Source: Casp-alpha2 sp036337015 (GTDB lineage Bacteria; Pseudomonadota; Alphaproteobacteria; Rhodospirillales; Casp-alpha2). From it: a DNA stretch of 64,000 nt. This document shows positions 55,338 through 64,000 of the stretch, one piece after another (the stretch's first letter is position 1; each line of letters starts with the position of its first letter). Below the pieces are notes generated by a model, which made no database searches, had not been told where the DNA came from, and was given only the letters and a program-made list of their open reading frames with translations. A program made the translations under genes and the position numbers. The stretch covers positions 248,001 through 312,000 of the forward strand of contig JAYZEZ010000007.1 of NCBI GenBank assembly GCA_036337015.1. The letters are read 5' to 3'.

Positions 55338-56564
55338 GTGCCCCTAAGATTATTTAAAAAATTCCATCTCAATCAATTTAAAACAAGTTTATGCAAAATT
55401 TATACTTTTGGCATTAGAAACTACAATCGCCAAAAAAATAATCTACTTTATACCTTGATTCTAACTACCATCATAAACTGTTTTATTATTGCGGCACCTT
55501 ATTCTCTATTAGCACAGAATAAAAATTCAAAACCGCCTTCAATGCAGGTTGGTATAGATCCTGTAATTAACCAGCCTATTAAACAAACTATCCCTGTAAT
55601 CGGTCGTTTCGTAGTTCGTCAAGCTGGGGTGGTCTCTGCCATAATAAACGGACCAGTAGGAGAATTTAAGATTGAGATTGGTGATAGAATAAACGCTGGC
55701 GAAATAATCGCTGTTTTGATGAGTGAATCTCTAAAATGGCGCAACGAGTTACAAAAAGCAGAAAATGAAAAAAAGAAAGCCGCCCTACAAAAAGTAAAAG
55801 CAAGACTTAGACTTCGCCGTCAGGAATTAAAACGCCTTGAAGGGTTGCAAAAATCTGCAGCTTTCTCAAAAGCCCGCCTAGATGATAAGCGCCAGGAAGT
55901 CATTGTTGCAGAAAGCGAAGCAGATGAGGCACTGGCAGATCTAGCGATAGCAAAAGCAAATAGAAAATTAGCTGATATCAACCTTTATAATGCGAATATA
56001 CGCGCACCCTATTCTGGAGTTATCACCAAACGCTTCACTGAAGTAGGTAGCTATGTAAAAGTTGGTGATCCAATTGTCGCAATGATTGACGACCTACATT
56101 TGGAAATAGAAGCTGAGGTCCCAACAAATAGAATCTCCGGTTTAAAACCAACACTCAAAGTAAAAGCCCTCGCAAACAGTAACATTAATTTTTTTGCCAC
56201 TGTTCGTGCTGTAGTACCCAATGAAAACCCTAAAACTCGCACCCGTTCAGTCCGGTTTATTCCTAAACTACCTGCAAAATTTAAGAATATTGCCAACAAC
56301 CAAAGTGTAACTATTTATATACCGTCCAACAGCCAAGCAAATGCGGTTACCGTTCACAAGGATGCTGTCATTTCCCGCAAAGGAATGTCCCTGGTGTATA
56401 TTGCAAAAAATGGAAAAGCTGAAATCCGCACAGTACAAATAGGCGATGCTGTTGGATCACGGTTTATAGTTAATAGTGGACTTACACTAGGTGACTTGGC
56501 AATTGTTCGCGGGAATGAAAGGCTACGCCCAGGACAACAGATCAGCTATTCTTTTTCAGAATAA
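55338..56564 (+). CDS. RND efflux periplasmic adaptor (membrane fusion protein)
   Basis: A signal or membrane segment at about 36-59 is followed by a biotinyl-lipoyl-like domain (VVSAIINGPVGEFKIEIGDRINAGEIIAVL). A long alpha hairpin (rich in K, A, E, R) and a beta barrel (NANIRAPYSGVITKRFTEVGSYVKVGDPI) complete the adaptor. The apparent start is GTG. It couples the inner-membrane pump encoded next to an outer-membrane channel not present here. Confidence 0.9.
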   Translation: MPLRLFKKFHLNQFKTSLCKIYTFGIRNYNRQKNNLLYTLILTTIINCFIIAAPYSLLAQNKNSKPPSMQVGIDPVINQPIKQTIPVIGRFVVRQAGVVSAIINGPVGEFKIEIGDRINAGEIIAVLMSESLKWRNELQKAENEKKKAALQKVKARLRLRRQELKRLEGLQKSAAFSKARLDDKRQEVIVAESEADEALADLAIAKANRKLADINLYNANIRAPYSGVITKRFTEVGSYVKVGDPIVAMIDDLHLEIEAEVPTNRISGLKPTLKVKALANSNINFFATVRAVVPNENPKTRTRSVRFIPKLPAKFKNIANNQSVTIYIPSNSQANAVTVHKDAVISRKGMSLVYIAKNGKAEIRTVQIGDAVGSRFIVNSGLTLGDLAIVRGNERLRPGQQISYSFSE

Positions 56565-56581
56565 ACAAAGGATAGAAACTA

Positions 56582-59500
56582 TTGAATATAATTCGCCTAT
56601 CAATTCATCGCCCTATTGCAGTCATTGCTGCAGTTATGATGATAGTCATGTTTGGCATCCTCGCTCTGACCAAAATTCCTATTCAACTAACTCCAGATGT
56701 ACGGAAACCAGTGATTAGCGTCAGAACTATCTGGCCAGGTGCTGCACCAGTCGAAATTGAGCGTGAAATCACTAACAGGCAAGAAGAGGTCCTTAAAGGC
56801 ATTCGTGGACTTGAGCAAATTACAAGTGCATCCCAAGATGGTCGGTCAAATATAACTTTGGAATTTGCTATCGGAACTAATATGGATCAAGCTTTATTAC
56901 TGGTTTCCAATAGACTTGACCGAGTTAATGGCTATCCTTCAGAGGCAACAGAACCATCCTTACGTACTGCAAGTTCTGATGACAGTCCTATTACTTGGAT
57001 TGTACTGCTCAAGAAAGCCGGAAACGAAAAAAAAATCCATACCTACGGAGATTTTGCTGAAGAGGTAATTCAGGACCGTCTTGAAAGAGTCAGGGGCGTT
57101 TCTAGAGTAAACGTCTACGGTAGCGCATTATCAGAAATGGAAATTGCCATAGATCCTGCTAGCATGGCATTCTACGGCCTAACAGTCAGTAATATTGCTT
57201 CCAAATTACGTGCTGCAAATGCTTCACTAAGTGCAGGTGATGTAGAAGAGGGGAAACGCCGTTATGTGGTCCGTGCAGAAGGTGAGTTCACAAAGCTTGA
57301 AGATGTACGCAGTGTTGTAATCCGTTCAAACCGAGAAGCTGGAAGTGGAAGCATAGCTCGGGTCACCATAGGCGATATCGGCACCGTTAGTTTTGTTTCC
57401 AAGTCTCCGACCTCAACAATTCGTTTTAATGGTCAACCCGCTATCGCAATCAACGCTATCCGCGAAACTGGAGCCAACGTAATTGAAGTCATGAATGGCA
57501 TACGCCAAGTTTTAAATGACTTAAACAAAAACACACTACCAGCAGAAGGTCTCCAGCTACGCCAAGTCTACGATGAAACTACATACATTGATTCTTCAAT
57601 AGACCTTGTTCAACAAAACATTCTAATTGGCGGATCTTTAGCTGCATTTATTTTATTGATTTTCCTTCGCTCAGGTGGAGCCACCCTAGTCATTTCCATT
57701 GCTATTCCAGTATCTGTTATTGGTGCATTTGTTGCAATGGCAGCTATGGGAAGTTCTTTGAACGTTATTTCTTTAGCTGGCATTGCCTTTGCTGTTGGAA
57801 TGGTAGTAGACGCTGCTATCGTTGTTCTAGAAAACATTTTTCGACATCGTGAAAATGGCGAAAGCCCCTCTGAAGCAGCATATCAAGGAACCCGGGAAGT
57901 TTGGACGGCAGTTTTTGTTTCAGCTCTCACTACAGTCATGGTTTTTATACCGATATTAGTAATGGAATTAGAAGTTGGCCAACTATTCCGCGATATTGCT
58001 GTAGCACTTTCAGTAGCGGTTCTGTTATCATTAATTGTTGCGATTACGTTAGTTCCAGCATTATCCAATCGTTTGCTAATCGACAATAAAGACACCTTAA
58101 AAGTAAACTACGACAAGGAAAAATGGCGACTGCCAATTATTGACAATTTCAGCAAAAGGTTTGTGGGTCTGATTATGAAAATCACTAACCATATAACCGT
58201 AAGCCGAAAATTATCTTTTGCAGTTGTCATTGGAATTTGTGGAATTGGTGCAATCATTACAATTGTCTTGCTACCTAAACTAGAGTACTTACCGGACGGC
58301 AATCGTAATCTAATATTTGGCATAATTGTTCCACCGCCTGGCTACAACCTTCAAGCTACAACACAAATAGCTGGAGATTTAGAAAAAAAAGTTATTCCTC
58401 TATTAGCTGAAGTTAGTGGGCCACAATCAAAACCTGGTGAAACTCCTAAAATCGGGCGGTATTTTTTCGTCGCATCACGAGGAAGAACATTTCTTGGGGC
58501 CTCAGCTCATGACCAAAGCCGAGTGAAAGAGCTAATCCCTTTCTTAAAAAAGGCCGCGTATGGAGAACCAGGAACTTTTGGGCTTATTTCTCAACGCTCC
58601 CTATTTGGTCGAAATATTGGTGGTTCACGATCAATAGAGCTTAATGTCTCGGGTCAAGAGCTTGAGGACATTCTAGATGTTGCACTAAAAGCAGTACAAA
58701 AAATCGAATTAGCTCTTCCTCGTTCCAAAGGAACACAAATAAGACCTAAGCCAGGATTAGAATTAGGCGCACCTGAAGTCCGGGTTATTCCAAACCGGAT
58801 CAAGTTAGCCGACAATGGTGTTTCAGCACGAGAACTTGGAGACACTTTAGATGCTTTTAACGATGGTTTGCGAGTTGCTGAAATTACTGTTGGCTCAAAA
58901 CGCTTAGATCTAATCATTAGAGGAAAAAAGGGAGACATTAAACAAACACAAGACATTAACAATCTACCTGTGGTCACCCGATCGGGTAACATTGTACCCA
59001 TCAATTCTCTTGCAGATGTCCGGGTAACCGTCGGTCCGACACAAATCCGCCATCTCGAGCGCCAACGTACAGTAACTTTAGTAATACGCCCACCGGAACA
59101 GGTTCCTATGGAAAGCGCCTTGGAGATAATTGACACACAGGTGATGAAACCTCTTAGTGAGTTAGGCATGCCTCGAGGAGTGCGACTAAGTTTGACTGGT
59201 ACTGCCGATAAATTATCCCTGACTTGGGATGCTATGGTCGTCAATTTAACAATATCTTTTATTATCGTTTATTTGGTAATGGCAGTTCTTTTTGAAAGTT
59301 TTATCTACCCATTAATCATCATGTTATCAGTGCCACTAGCGACTGCTGGAGGTGTAATTGGTCTAGCATTAACTAATCACTTTACCTTCCAACCCCTCGA
59401 TATGTTGACACTTCTAGGATTTGTAATTTTGATCGGTATAGTTGTCAATAATGCTATTTTACTTGTCCACCAAACTCTGCACCATATTAGAGTTGAAGGC

Positions 59501-59746
59501 TTAGATGTAAATTCCTCTATTCTGGAAGCTACACGTAATCGTATTAGACCAATCTTTATGTCAACGCTAACAAGTATATTTGGCATGATGCCTTTAGTAC
59601 TTTTTCCTGGTGCTGGATCTGAGCTATACAGGGGGTTAGGATCAGTTGTACTAGGAGGACTATCTTTATCTGCTATTCTTACCCTTGCAATAATACCTCC
59701 TTTATTGACACTGGTAGCTGGCACGTTAGAAAAAGCTCAAAAATAA
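56582..59746 (+). CDS. RND-family efflux permease
   Basis: A 1054-residue proton-driven exporter with the N-terminal TM1 after MNIIRLSIHRPIAV and two large periplasmic loops. TM4 carries the RND motif AGIAFAVGMVVDAAIVVLENI, whose aspartate is expected to carry protons. The HAE-type end FTFQPLDMLTLLGFVILIGIVVNNAILLVHQ is present. The start is TTG with AAGGA upstream. Substrate unknown; it follows the adaptor gene by 17 bases. Confidence 0.94.
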   Translation: MNIIRLSIHRPIAVIAAVMMIVMFGILALTKIPIQLTPDVRKPVISVRTIWPGAAPVEIEREITNRQEEVLKGIRGLEQITSASQDGRSNITLEFAIGTNMDQALLLVSNRLDRVNGYPSEATEPSLRTASSDDSPITWIVLLKKAGNEKKIHTYGDFAEEVIQDRLERVRGVSRVNVYGSALSEMEIAIDPASMAFYGLTVSNIASKLRAANASLSAGDVEEGKRRYVVRAEGEFTKLEDVRSVVIRSNREAGSGSIARVTIGDIGTVSFVSKSPTSTIRFNGQPAIAINAIRETGANVIEVMNGIRQVLNDLNKNTLPAEGLQLRQVYDETTYIDSSIDLVQQNILIGGSLAAFILLIFLRSGGATLVISIAIPVSVIGAFVAMAAMGSSLNVISLAGIAFAVGMVVDAAIVVLENIFRHRENGESPSEAAYQGTREVWTAVFVSALTTVMVFIPILVMELEVGQLFRDIAVALSVAVLLSLIVAITLVPALSNRLLIDNKDTLKVNYDKEKWRLPIIDNFSKRFVGLIMKITNHITVSRKLSFAVVIGICGIGAIITIVLLPKLEYLPDGNRNLIFGIIVPPPGYNLQATTQIAGDLEKKVIPLLAEVSGPQSKPGETPKIGRYFFVASRGRTFLGASAHDQSRVKELIPFLKKAAYGEPGTFGLISQRSLFGRNIGGSRSIELNVSGQELEDILDVALKAVQKIELALPRSKGTQIRPKPGLELGAPEVRVIPNRIKLADNGVSARELGDTLDAFNDGLRVAEITVGSKRLDLIIRGKKGDIKQTQDINNLPVVTRSGNIVPINSLADVRVTVGPTQIRHLERQRTVTLVIRPPEQVPMESALEIIDTQVMKPLSELGMPRGVRLSLTGTADKLSLTWDAMVVNLTISFIIVYLVMAVLFESFIYPLIIMLSVPLATAGGVIGLALTNHFTFQPLDMLTLLGFVILIGIVVNNAILLVHQTLHHIRVEGLDVNSSILEATRNRIRPIFMSTLTSIFGMMPLVLFPGAGSELYRGLGSVVLGGLSLSAILTLAIIPPLLTLVAGTLEKAQK

Positions 59747-59807
59747 ATAAACTTAAATAGCTATAGCAGGTCAAAAAGTTGTTAGTAATTAAAGTTGCGT
59801 GGTTTTT

Positions 59808-60866
59808 ATGATATTTCGCCAGTTGTTTGATAGCGTATCATCTACCTACACCTATCTTTTGGGAAGCCGTCAAGGTGGTGAAGCACTACTTATAGACCCC
59901 GTCTTAGAGAAGACTGAACAATACCTAAGGCTTCTTTCAGAGCTTAACCTAACCCTTGTTAAGGCTATAGACACACATGTACACGCTGACCATATCACAG
60001 CAATTGGAGAACTTAGGGACAAAACACATTGTGTTACTGTTATGGGAAAAAAGTCAAAAGTTGATATGGTTTCTATGCGAGTCGACGATGGGGACACAAT
60101 CGAGATTGAAACCATCTCGCTAAAAGTTCTATATACACCCGGTCATACTGATGATTCTTATTCATTTGTAATGTCCGATAGAGTTTTCACAGGCGATACT
60201 CTTTTAATTCGTGGAACAGGGCGCACAGATTTTCAAGGTGGAAATAATTCACAAGCTTACGAGTCATTGTTTGGCAAACTTTTAAAATTACCTGACGAAA
60301 TGCTTGTTTACCCTGGGCACGACTATAAAGGTAACACTGTTAGCACTATCGCTGAAGAAAAAAAATTTAATCCCCGACTTCAAGTAAATTCAAAAAATAA
60401 ATACGCCGAAATTATGAATAATCTTAATTTGCCAGATCCTAAACAAATGGATATTGCAGTGACCGCTAATCTGTCAATCGGATTTGATCCTATAACACCA
60501 GAAATTAAGAAAGCAACAATAAGGGCTGAAGATGCGGTTAAAGTTAATTTCCAAGACACCCTATTTATTGACCTAAGAGAAGAAACTGAACGTGTCCGCG
60601 ATGGCATAATTCCTGGCTCTATACACCTCCCTTATAAAGCCTTAGGTGATAACATTCGGCCAGGTGGTTTGCTCGCAATAGTTGCAGAAAACCGCGAAAA
60701 AAAAATTATGCTATACTGTGCTTATGGTGAACGTTCCGCTTTGGGCTTGCAAGAAATGTTTAAAACTGGAATTAAAAATGCCTGGCATCTTGGCGGTGGC
60801 ATAAATGCTTGGACTCAAGCCGGTGGCACGGCAGTAAAACACATTGGACCTGCCGACCAAGGATAA
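59808..60866 (+). CDS. Persulfide dioxygenase (ETHE1-like) fused to rhodanese
   Basis: The N-terminal metallo-beta-lactamase domain has THVHADH, GHTDDSYSF and YPGHDYKG, the ETHE1 pattern with iron ligands and RGTGRTDFQGGN. A C-terminal rhodanese domain (from about 240) has the active-site loop CAYGERS. Such fusions oxidise glutathione persulfide to sulfite and can pass sulfane sulfur internally. The ATG at 59808 (MIFRQLFDSVSSTYTYLL) is the family start; a GTG three codons earlier is in frame. Confidence 0.93.
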   Translation: MIFRQLFDSVSSTYTYLLGSRQGGEALLIDPVLEKTEQYLRLLSELNLTLVKAIDTHVHADHITAIGELRDKTHCVTVMGKKSKVDMVSMRVDDGDTIEIETISLKVLYTPGHTDDSYSFVMSDRVFTGDTLLIRGTGRTDFQGGNNSQAYESLFGKLLKLPDEMLVYPGHDYKGNTVSTIAEEKKFNPRLQVNSKNKYAEIMNNLNLPDPKQMDIAVTANLSIGFDPITPEIKKATIRAEDAVKVNFQDTLFIDLREETERVRDGIIPGSIHLPYKALGDNIRPGGLLAIVAENREKKIMLYCAYGERSALGLQEMFKTGIKNAWHLGGGINAWTQAGGTAVKHIGPADQG

Positions 60867-60932
60867 CACTTAAAAAGTTTATAACGCATTTTAGTAGTTA
60901 TATAAAACTACCAAATTTCAATCTCTGAAAAA

Positions 60933-61982
60933 TTAATTATGATGATATACAAACACGCTGTTAGCATCTTTTTTTCTAACAAGCTTTCCATTTTCTAATA
61001 AAAAATTGAGATGCGCTAGTGTCTCACCAATAGCAAAAAAAACCTGGTGCGTGTCAAGTTTACGATTAAATAATTGTCGCATTACTTCGACGCCATTAGA
61101 TGGATTTGAACAAATTTCAAAAGTTTTGCAAAGTCGTTCATGATGATGCTCTTGCAACTCATTAATACGTCGATCAAGGCCGTAGAAAGGTAGCTTGTGG
61201 CTAGGCAACACTAATGTATTGGGGCCAAGCCCACGCAATTTATTAAGACTTTTCAAGAATAAAGACAACGGATTAGCTTGTGGCTCTTGAGGCCAAACAC
61301 TTATATTAGGAGTGATCTTTGGAAGCACTTGGTCACCAGAAATTAAAACATCAAGTTCAGCCGAGTATAAACACAAATGTTCAGGTGAATGTCCAGCTCC
61401 TATTATACTGCGCCACTTACGCCCATTAATGACTAACTCCTGACCTTCAATAATTCGAATAAACGATGCTGGTGGGCGTGAAATTAATTTAGAATACCGA
61501 CCAGGCCGACCTTTAGCTTTATTCAACATAACATCATCAAATCCAACAGAATGATAAAATGCTAGAAACTCTTCTTTATTATTTGCTCCCGTTTGTTGGC
61601 GCAATAGGCATGCCTGCGTCCATTCTTTTCTAGGCATCCATAATGGTACGTTTAAACGTTGGGTTAGCCAACCAGCTAATCCGAAATGATCAGGATGATA
61701 ATGAGTAACAATCACCCGTTTCAGAGGTTTTTGATCATTGATGCGTTCTTCCAATATTTGCTTCCAGGCATTACGCACCTCAACTGTATCAATTCCAGTA
61801 TCAACTATTGTCCAGCCACTTCCCTCGGCATCGTTGTCTTCTAAAAGCCACAAATTTATGTGGTCAAGTTTAAACGGGAGAGGCATACGCAACCAAAACA
61901 CACCCGGAGCAACTTTAATTGTTTTGCCAAGTAAAGGCGGTTCTTCATAAACATGTTTTACATCAGATAAAGAACTATCCAT
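60933..61982 (-). CDS. MBL-fold metallo-hydrolase
   Basis: Metal site THYHPDH (about 111-117), GAGHSPEHL and ISGDQVLP place it in the metallo-beta-lactamase superfamily. The C-terminal helical part (INELQEHHHERL...VFFAIGETLAHLNFLLENGKL) resembles the winged-helix tail of LACTB2-like hydrolases. Substrate unknown. Convergent with the persulfide dioxygenase gene; the unrecognised protein gene lies 48 bases upstream. Confidence 0.9.
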   Translation of the reverse strand: MDSSLSDVKHVYEEPPLLGKTIKVAPGVFWLRMPLPFKLDHINLWLLEDNDAEGSGWTIVDTGIDTVEVRNAWKQILEERINDQKPLKRVIVTHYHPDHFGLAGWLTQRLNVPLWMPRKEWTQACLLRQQTGANNKEEFLAFYHSVGFDDVMLNKAKGRPGRYSKLISRPPASFIRIIEGQELVINGRKWRSIIGAGHSPEHLCLYSAELDVLISGDQVLPKITPNISVWPQEPQANPLSLFLKSLNKLRGLGPNTLVLPSHKLPFYGLDRRINELQEHHHERLCKTFEICSNPSNGVEVMRQLFNRKLDTHQVFFAIGETLAHLNFLLENGKLVRKKDANSVFVYHHN

Positions 61983-62030
61983 TAGGCAATTCTATATGTT
62001 TGAATCGATTAAAATTAACTAAAATTATAT

Positions 62031-62786
62031 CTAAGAATTATTTTTTGCGAAACCATCTATTTCTTGGGCGACCATAAACATCAGCTCTTCTTTAATTATT
62101 TCAGTATGACGTGTTGGCTCAGCTTTTAGCACTGCCGCCATAATGCCTCGTCTAACTGGTTTGGCTAATCGCCCAAAATTTTCTAACATCAAAAATTTTA
62201 CACTTGGTCGCACTGCTCCTGATAACATCAGACTGAGTACTAACTTTTTACGTATTTCATTACGCATATTACCAGCCTCCGTAAGCATAAAAAAGTCATG
62301 TACAAAAAGACTAGGAGCAATGGTGCCATCAAGTAACAACTGTAAGTTTTGTTTTAGTGCAACCGTGTACTGTTGTCTCGTTTTAACAATATAACGAGAA
62401 GCATGTCGTCGGACCTCAGAGATAGTTACGGGATCAAAATCACTATCAGACACAAATCCTAAACACTCACGAACAAGGGGGTGACGAGAAGTTTCTCCAA
62501 CCACCTGCAGTATGCCTTTAAGTAAATTTGTTTTACCACCCAGAGGGCACATCCTCGCAGCAGCGGCTAAGGCCATTGGAGTCTCAGGATCAAGGCTAGC
62601 AATCATAGCTAGTGGGAGTGGAGAACCAATATCCATTAGGTCAAATCCCGAATTCATAAAATTTTCCGGCATCAACATACAATCATCGGCTCCGGGTAAA
62701 ATCAGAGGCTCTTTATTTTTATATTGACGCTTAATATTTAATGCAGTTTTTAGACTCTCTTCCGTAATTCCATGAACATTGGTCAT
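62031..62786 (-). CDS. Unrecognised conserved helical protein
   Basis: I do not recognise a named family. The 251 residues look all-helical and soluble, with no signal peptide, no transmembrane segment and no clear metal or nucleotide motif. Conserved-looking stretches are SLDPETPMALAAAARMCPLGGKTNLL, HPLVRECLGFVSDSDFDP and NEIRKKLVLSLMLSGAVRPSVKFLMLENFGRLAKPVRRGI. Its stop lies 48 bases before the MBL hydrolase start on the same strand, so joint transcription is likely. Confidence 0.6.
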   Translation of the reverse strand: MTNVHGITEESLKTALNIKRQYKNKEPLILPGADDCMLMPENFMNSGFDLMDIGSPLPLAMIASLDPETPMALAAAARMCPLGGKTNLLKGILQVVGETSRHPLVRECLGFVSDSDFDPVTISEVRRHASRYIVKTRQQYTVALKQNLQLLLDGTIAPSLFVHDFFMLTEAGNMRNEIRKKLVLSLMLSGAVRPSVKFLMLENFGRLAKPVRRGIMAAVLKAEPTRHTEIIKEELMFMVAQEIDGFAKNNS

Positions 62787-63041
62787 ATTTCAAGCCTTTC
62801 TTACAATTCATCAAGTCAAATTTCTTGCTACTTGAAACAAATTTTTTCCAAATAACTATTGAAAATCATGGCTAAATTCCAAATTATACAATCGAGATTA
62901 CTTCTACTCCTAAATATGACAGTGCTAAAACAATTATTTGTGCTAAATACTACAAAAATAACTATATATTGTATATCTACTTTAAATTTTTTTTAATTAT
63001 AGAGGGTGAAATAATTATTTTTAAGGCCTAATATACTAACT

Positions 63042-63962
63042 ATGCTAATCGGTATCGACCTTGGTGGGAGTAAAATTGAAGGTTTGGTCCTAGATATTAC
63101 GGGCCAAGAAATAATTCGAAAACGCATAAATACGCCAAAAGATGTCTCACTAGATGTAACCTACAAGAAAACAATTTCAGCTATTATAGAATTAATAGAA
63201 TGCCTAGCAGAAAGGGCTGGAGCCGACAAAGCTACACCGGTAGGTATAGGCATCCCAGGCTCTATTTCAAAGACTACAGGAAAAGTTAAAAACGCAAATT
63301 CTACATGTCTAATTGGGAAAGAACTGGATGTTGACATAGCAACTGAATCGGGACGCCCTATTCGGGTAGCTAATGATGCCGACTGCTTTACTATATCCGA
63401 AGCGACTGATGGTGCTGGTCGAGCATACCAAACGGTTTTTGGAGTTATATTAGGAACTGGATGCGGCGGTGGTATTTCAGTCAATGGGACGCTTCTAAAG
63501 GGCCCTAATACCATTACTGGGGAATGGGGTCATAATCCAATGCCTTGGCCACAAATTCTTGATGGATATAGTGAGACACCTGGACCAAACTGTTATTGCG
63601 GTAAACTTGGTTGCATTGAAACTTTCATATCTGGAACAGGGTTAGAGCAGGATTATAGATTGGCTACAAACCTTAATTTAACGGCAAAAGAAATTGTCGC
63701 TCTGGAAACTTCTGAAGCTAAAAACTCTCTTTTTCGCTATAATCACAGACTTGCACGAGCTTTAGCGAGTATAATAAATATCCTTGATCCTGATGCCATT
63801 ATTTTAGGTGGAGGCATGTCAAATAATCTACAACTTTATGAAGTCGTCCCAAAACTATGGCAAAATTGGGTGTTCTCTGAAACTGTCATAACTAAACTTC
63901 TTCCTGCTCGCCACGGAGATTCCTCAGGTGTGCGAGGGGCGGCAAATTTGTGGAAAGAATGA
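63042..63962 (+). CDS. ROK-family sugar kinase (fructokinase/GlcNAc-kinase-like)
   Basis: The ATP-binding start LIGIDLGGSKIEGLVLD, the catalytic Asp in NDADC, the phosphate loop GTGCGGGI and the ROK zinc site (GHNPMPW... CYCGKLGC) are intact. This group phosphorylates hexoses such as fructose, mannose or N-acetylglucosamine at O6. Exact substrate unknown. It stands alone after a 255-base AT-rich gap with no feature I can assign; only 38 bases follow its stop in this window. Confidence 0.9.
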   Translation: MLIGIDLGGSKIEGLVLDITGQEIIRKRINTPKDVSLDVTYKKTISAIIELIECLAERAGADKATPVGIGIPGSISKTTGKVKNANSTCLIGKELDVDIATESGRPIRVANDADCFTISEATDGAGRAYQTVFGVILGTGCGGGISVNGTLLKGPNTITGEWGHNPMPWPQILDGYSETPGPNCYCGKLGCIETFISGTGLEQDYRLATNLNLTAKEIVALETSEAKNSLFRYNHRLARALASIINILDPDAIILGGGMSNNLQLYEVVPKLWQNWVFSETVITKLLPARHGDSSGVRGAANLWKE

Positions 63963-64000
63963 TATTAATAGCTTTGAACCCACAATTTCCTAGCTTTAAA

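Noticed and set aside
58654..59244. Open frame of 196 codons opposite to the RND permease
   Set aside because: Antisense shadow of a highly conserved gene; composition is explained by the codon pattern of the other strand.

Overview
The window is a gene-dense stretch of an AT-rich bacterial chromosome carrying about 62 protein genes. No rRNA, tRNA, insertion sequence, prophage or CRISPR array is visible. Gene content and order point to an alphaproteobacterium, most like Rhodospirillales or related marine lineages. The markers are a DUF4167 protein next to prmC, an F1-ATPase zeta-type inhibitor (DUF1476), an NDUFAF5-like methyltransferase near grxC, nitrilase and DUF1178, a CarD/FdxA pair, a Rickettsia 17 kDa-antigen-like lipoprotein, and the run HDAC-xseB-ispA-dxs-tlyA. 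The lineage is inferred from the genes; no 16S is present. Several genes seem to start at GTG or TTG, and many neighbours overlap by a few bases.

Bases 1-10,400 hold the first codons of clpB behind a heat-shock-type promoter, a MOSC protein, and a long minus-strand run: lysC, rodZ-like, ispG, hisS, hemA, prfA, prmC, DUF4167. It links isoprenoid, haem, lysine-family and translation functions. Bases 10,400-20,400 hold ubiG, DUF1178, nitrilase, grxC, an NDUFAF5-like methyltransferase, queE-queD (queuosine), sfsA, map, an MFS carrier and purB. Bases 20,400-28,400 hold the ATPase zeta subunit, an NRDE/TANGO2 protein, a purine cluster (purS, purQ, DUF3050, purL), bolA-grxD (iron sensing), an EamA carrier and rpsD behind a strong promoter.

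Bases 28,400-41,100 hold an HNH nuclease, an esterase, gluQ, an M48 protease lipoprotein, CarD with a lysine-rich tail, fdxA, a C-terminal processing protease, a decayed DHH phosphoesterase fragment, ctaA (haem A), and a 1458-residue membrane-anchored protein built from about 47 repeats of 25 or 29 residues. Bases 41,100-55,100 hold an SDR, an SRAP protein, a shortened kinase-like protein, pdxH, a 17 kDa-antigen-like lipoprotein, a DnaJ-family protein, fabI, aroC, a rhodanese, the tlyA-dxs-ispA-xseB isoprenoid run, a deacetylase and a WD40-cytochrome c fusion. The right end holds an RND efflux pair, a persulfide dioxygenase-rhodanese fusion, an MBL hydrolase, an unrecognised protein and a ROK sugar kinase.

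Most of the window is housekeeping. The least explained objects are the giant 25-residue-repeat protein, the structured spacer ahead of the DUF4167 gene, the decayed DHH fragment, the kinase-like protein that has lost its N-lobe, and the possible ATT start of the WD40-cytochrome gene.
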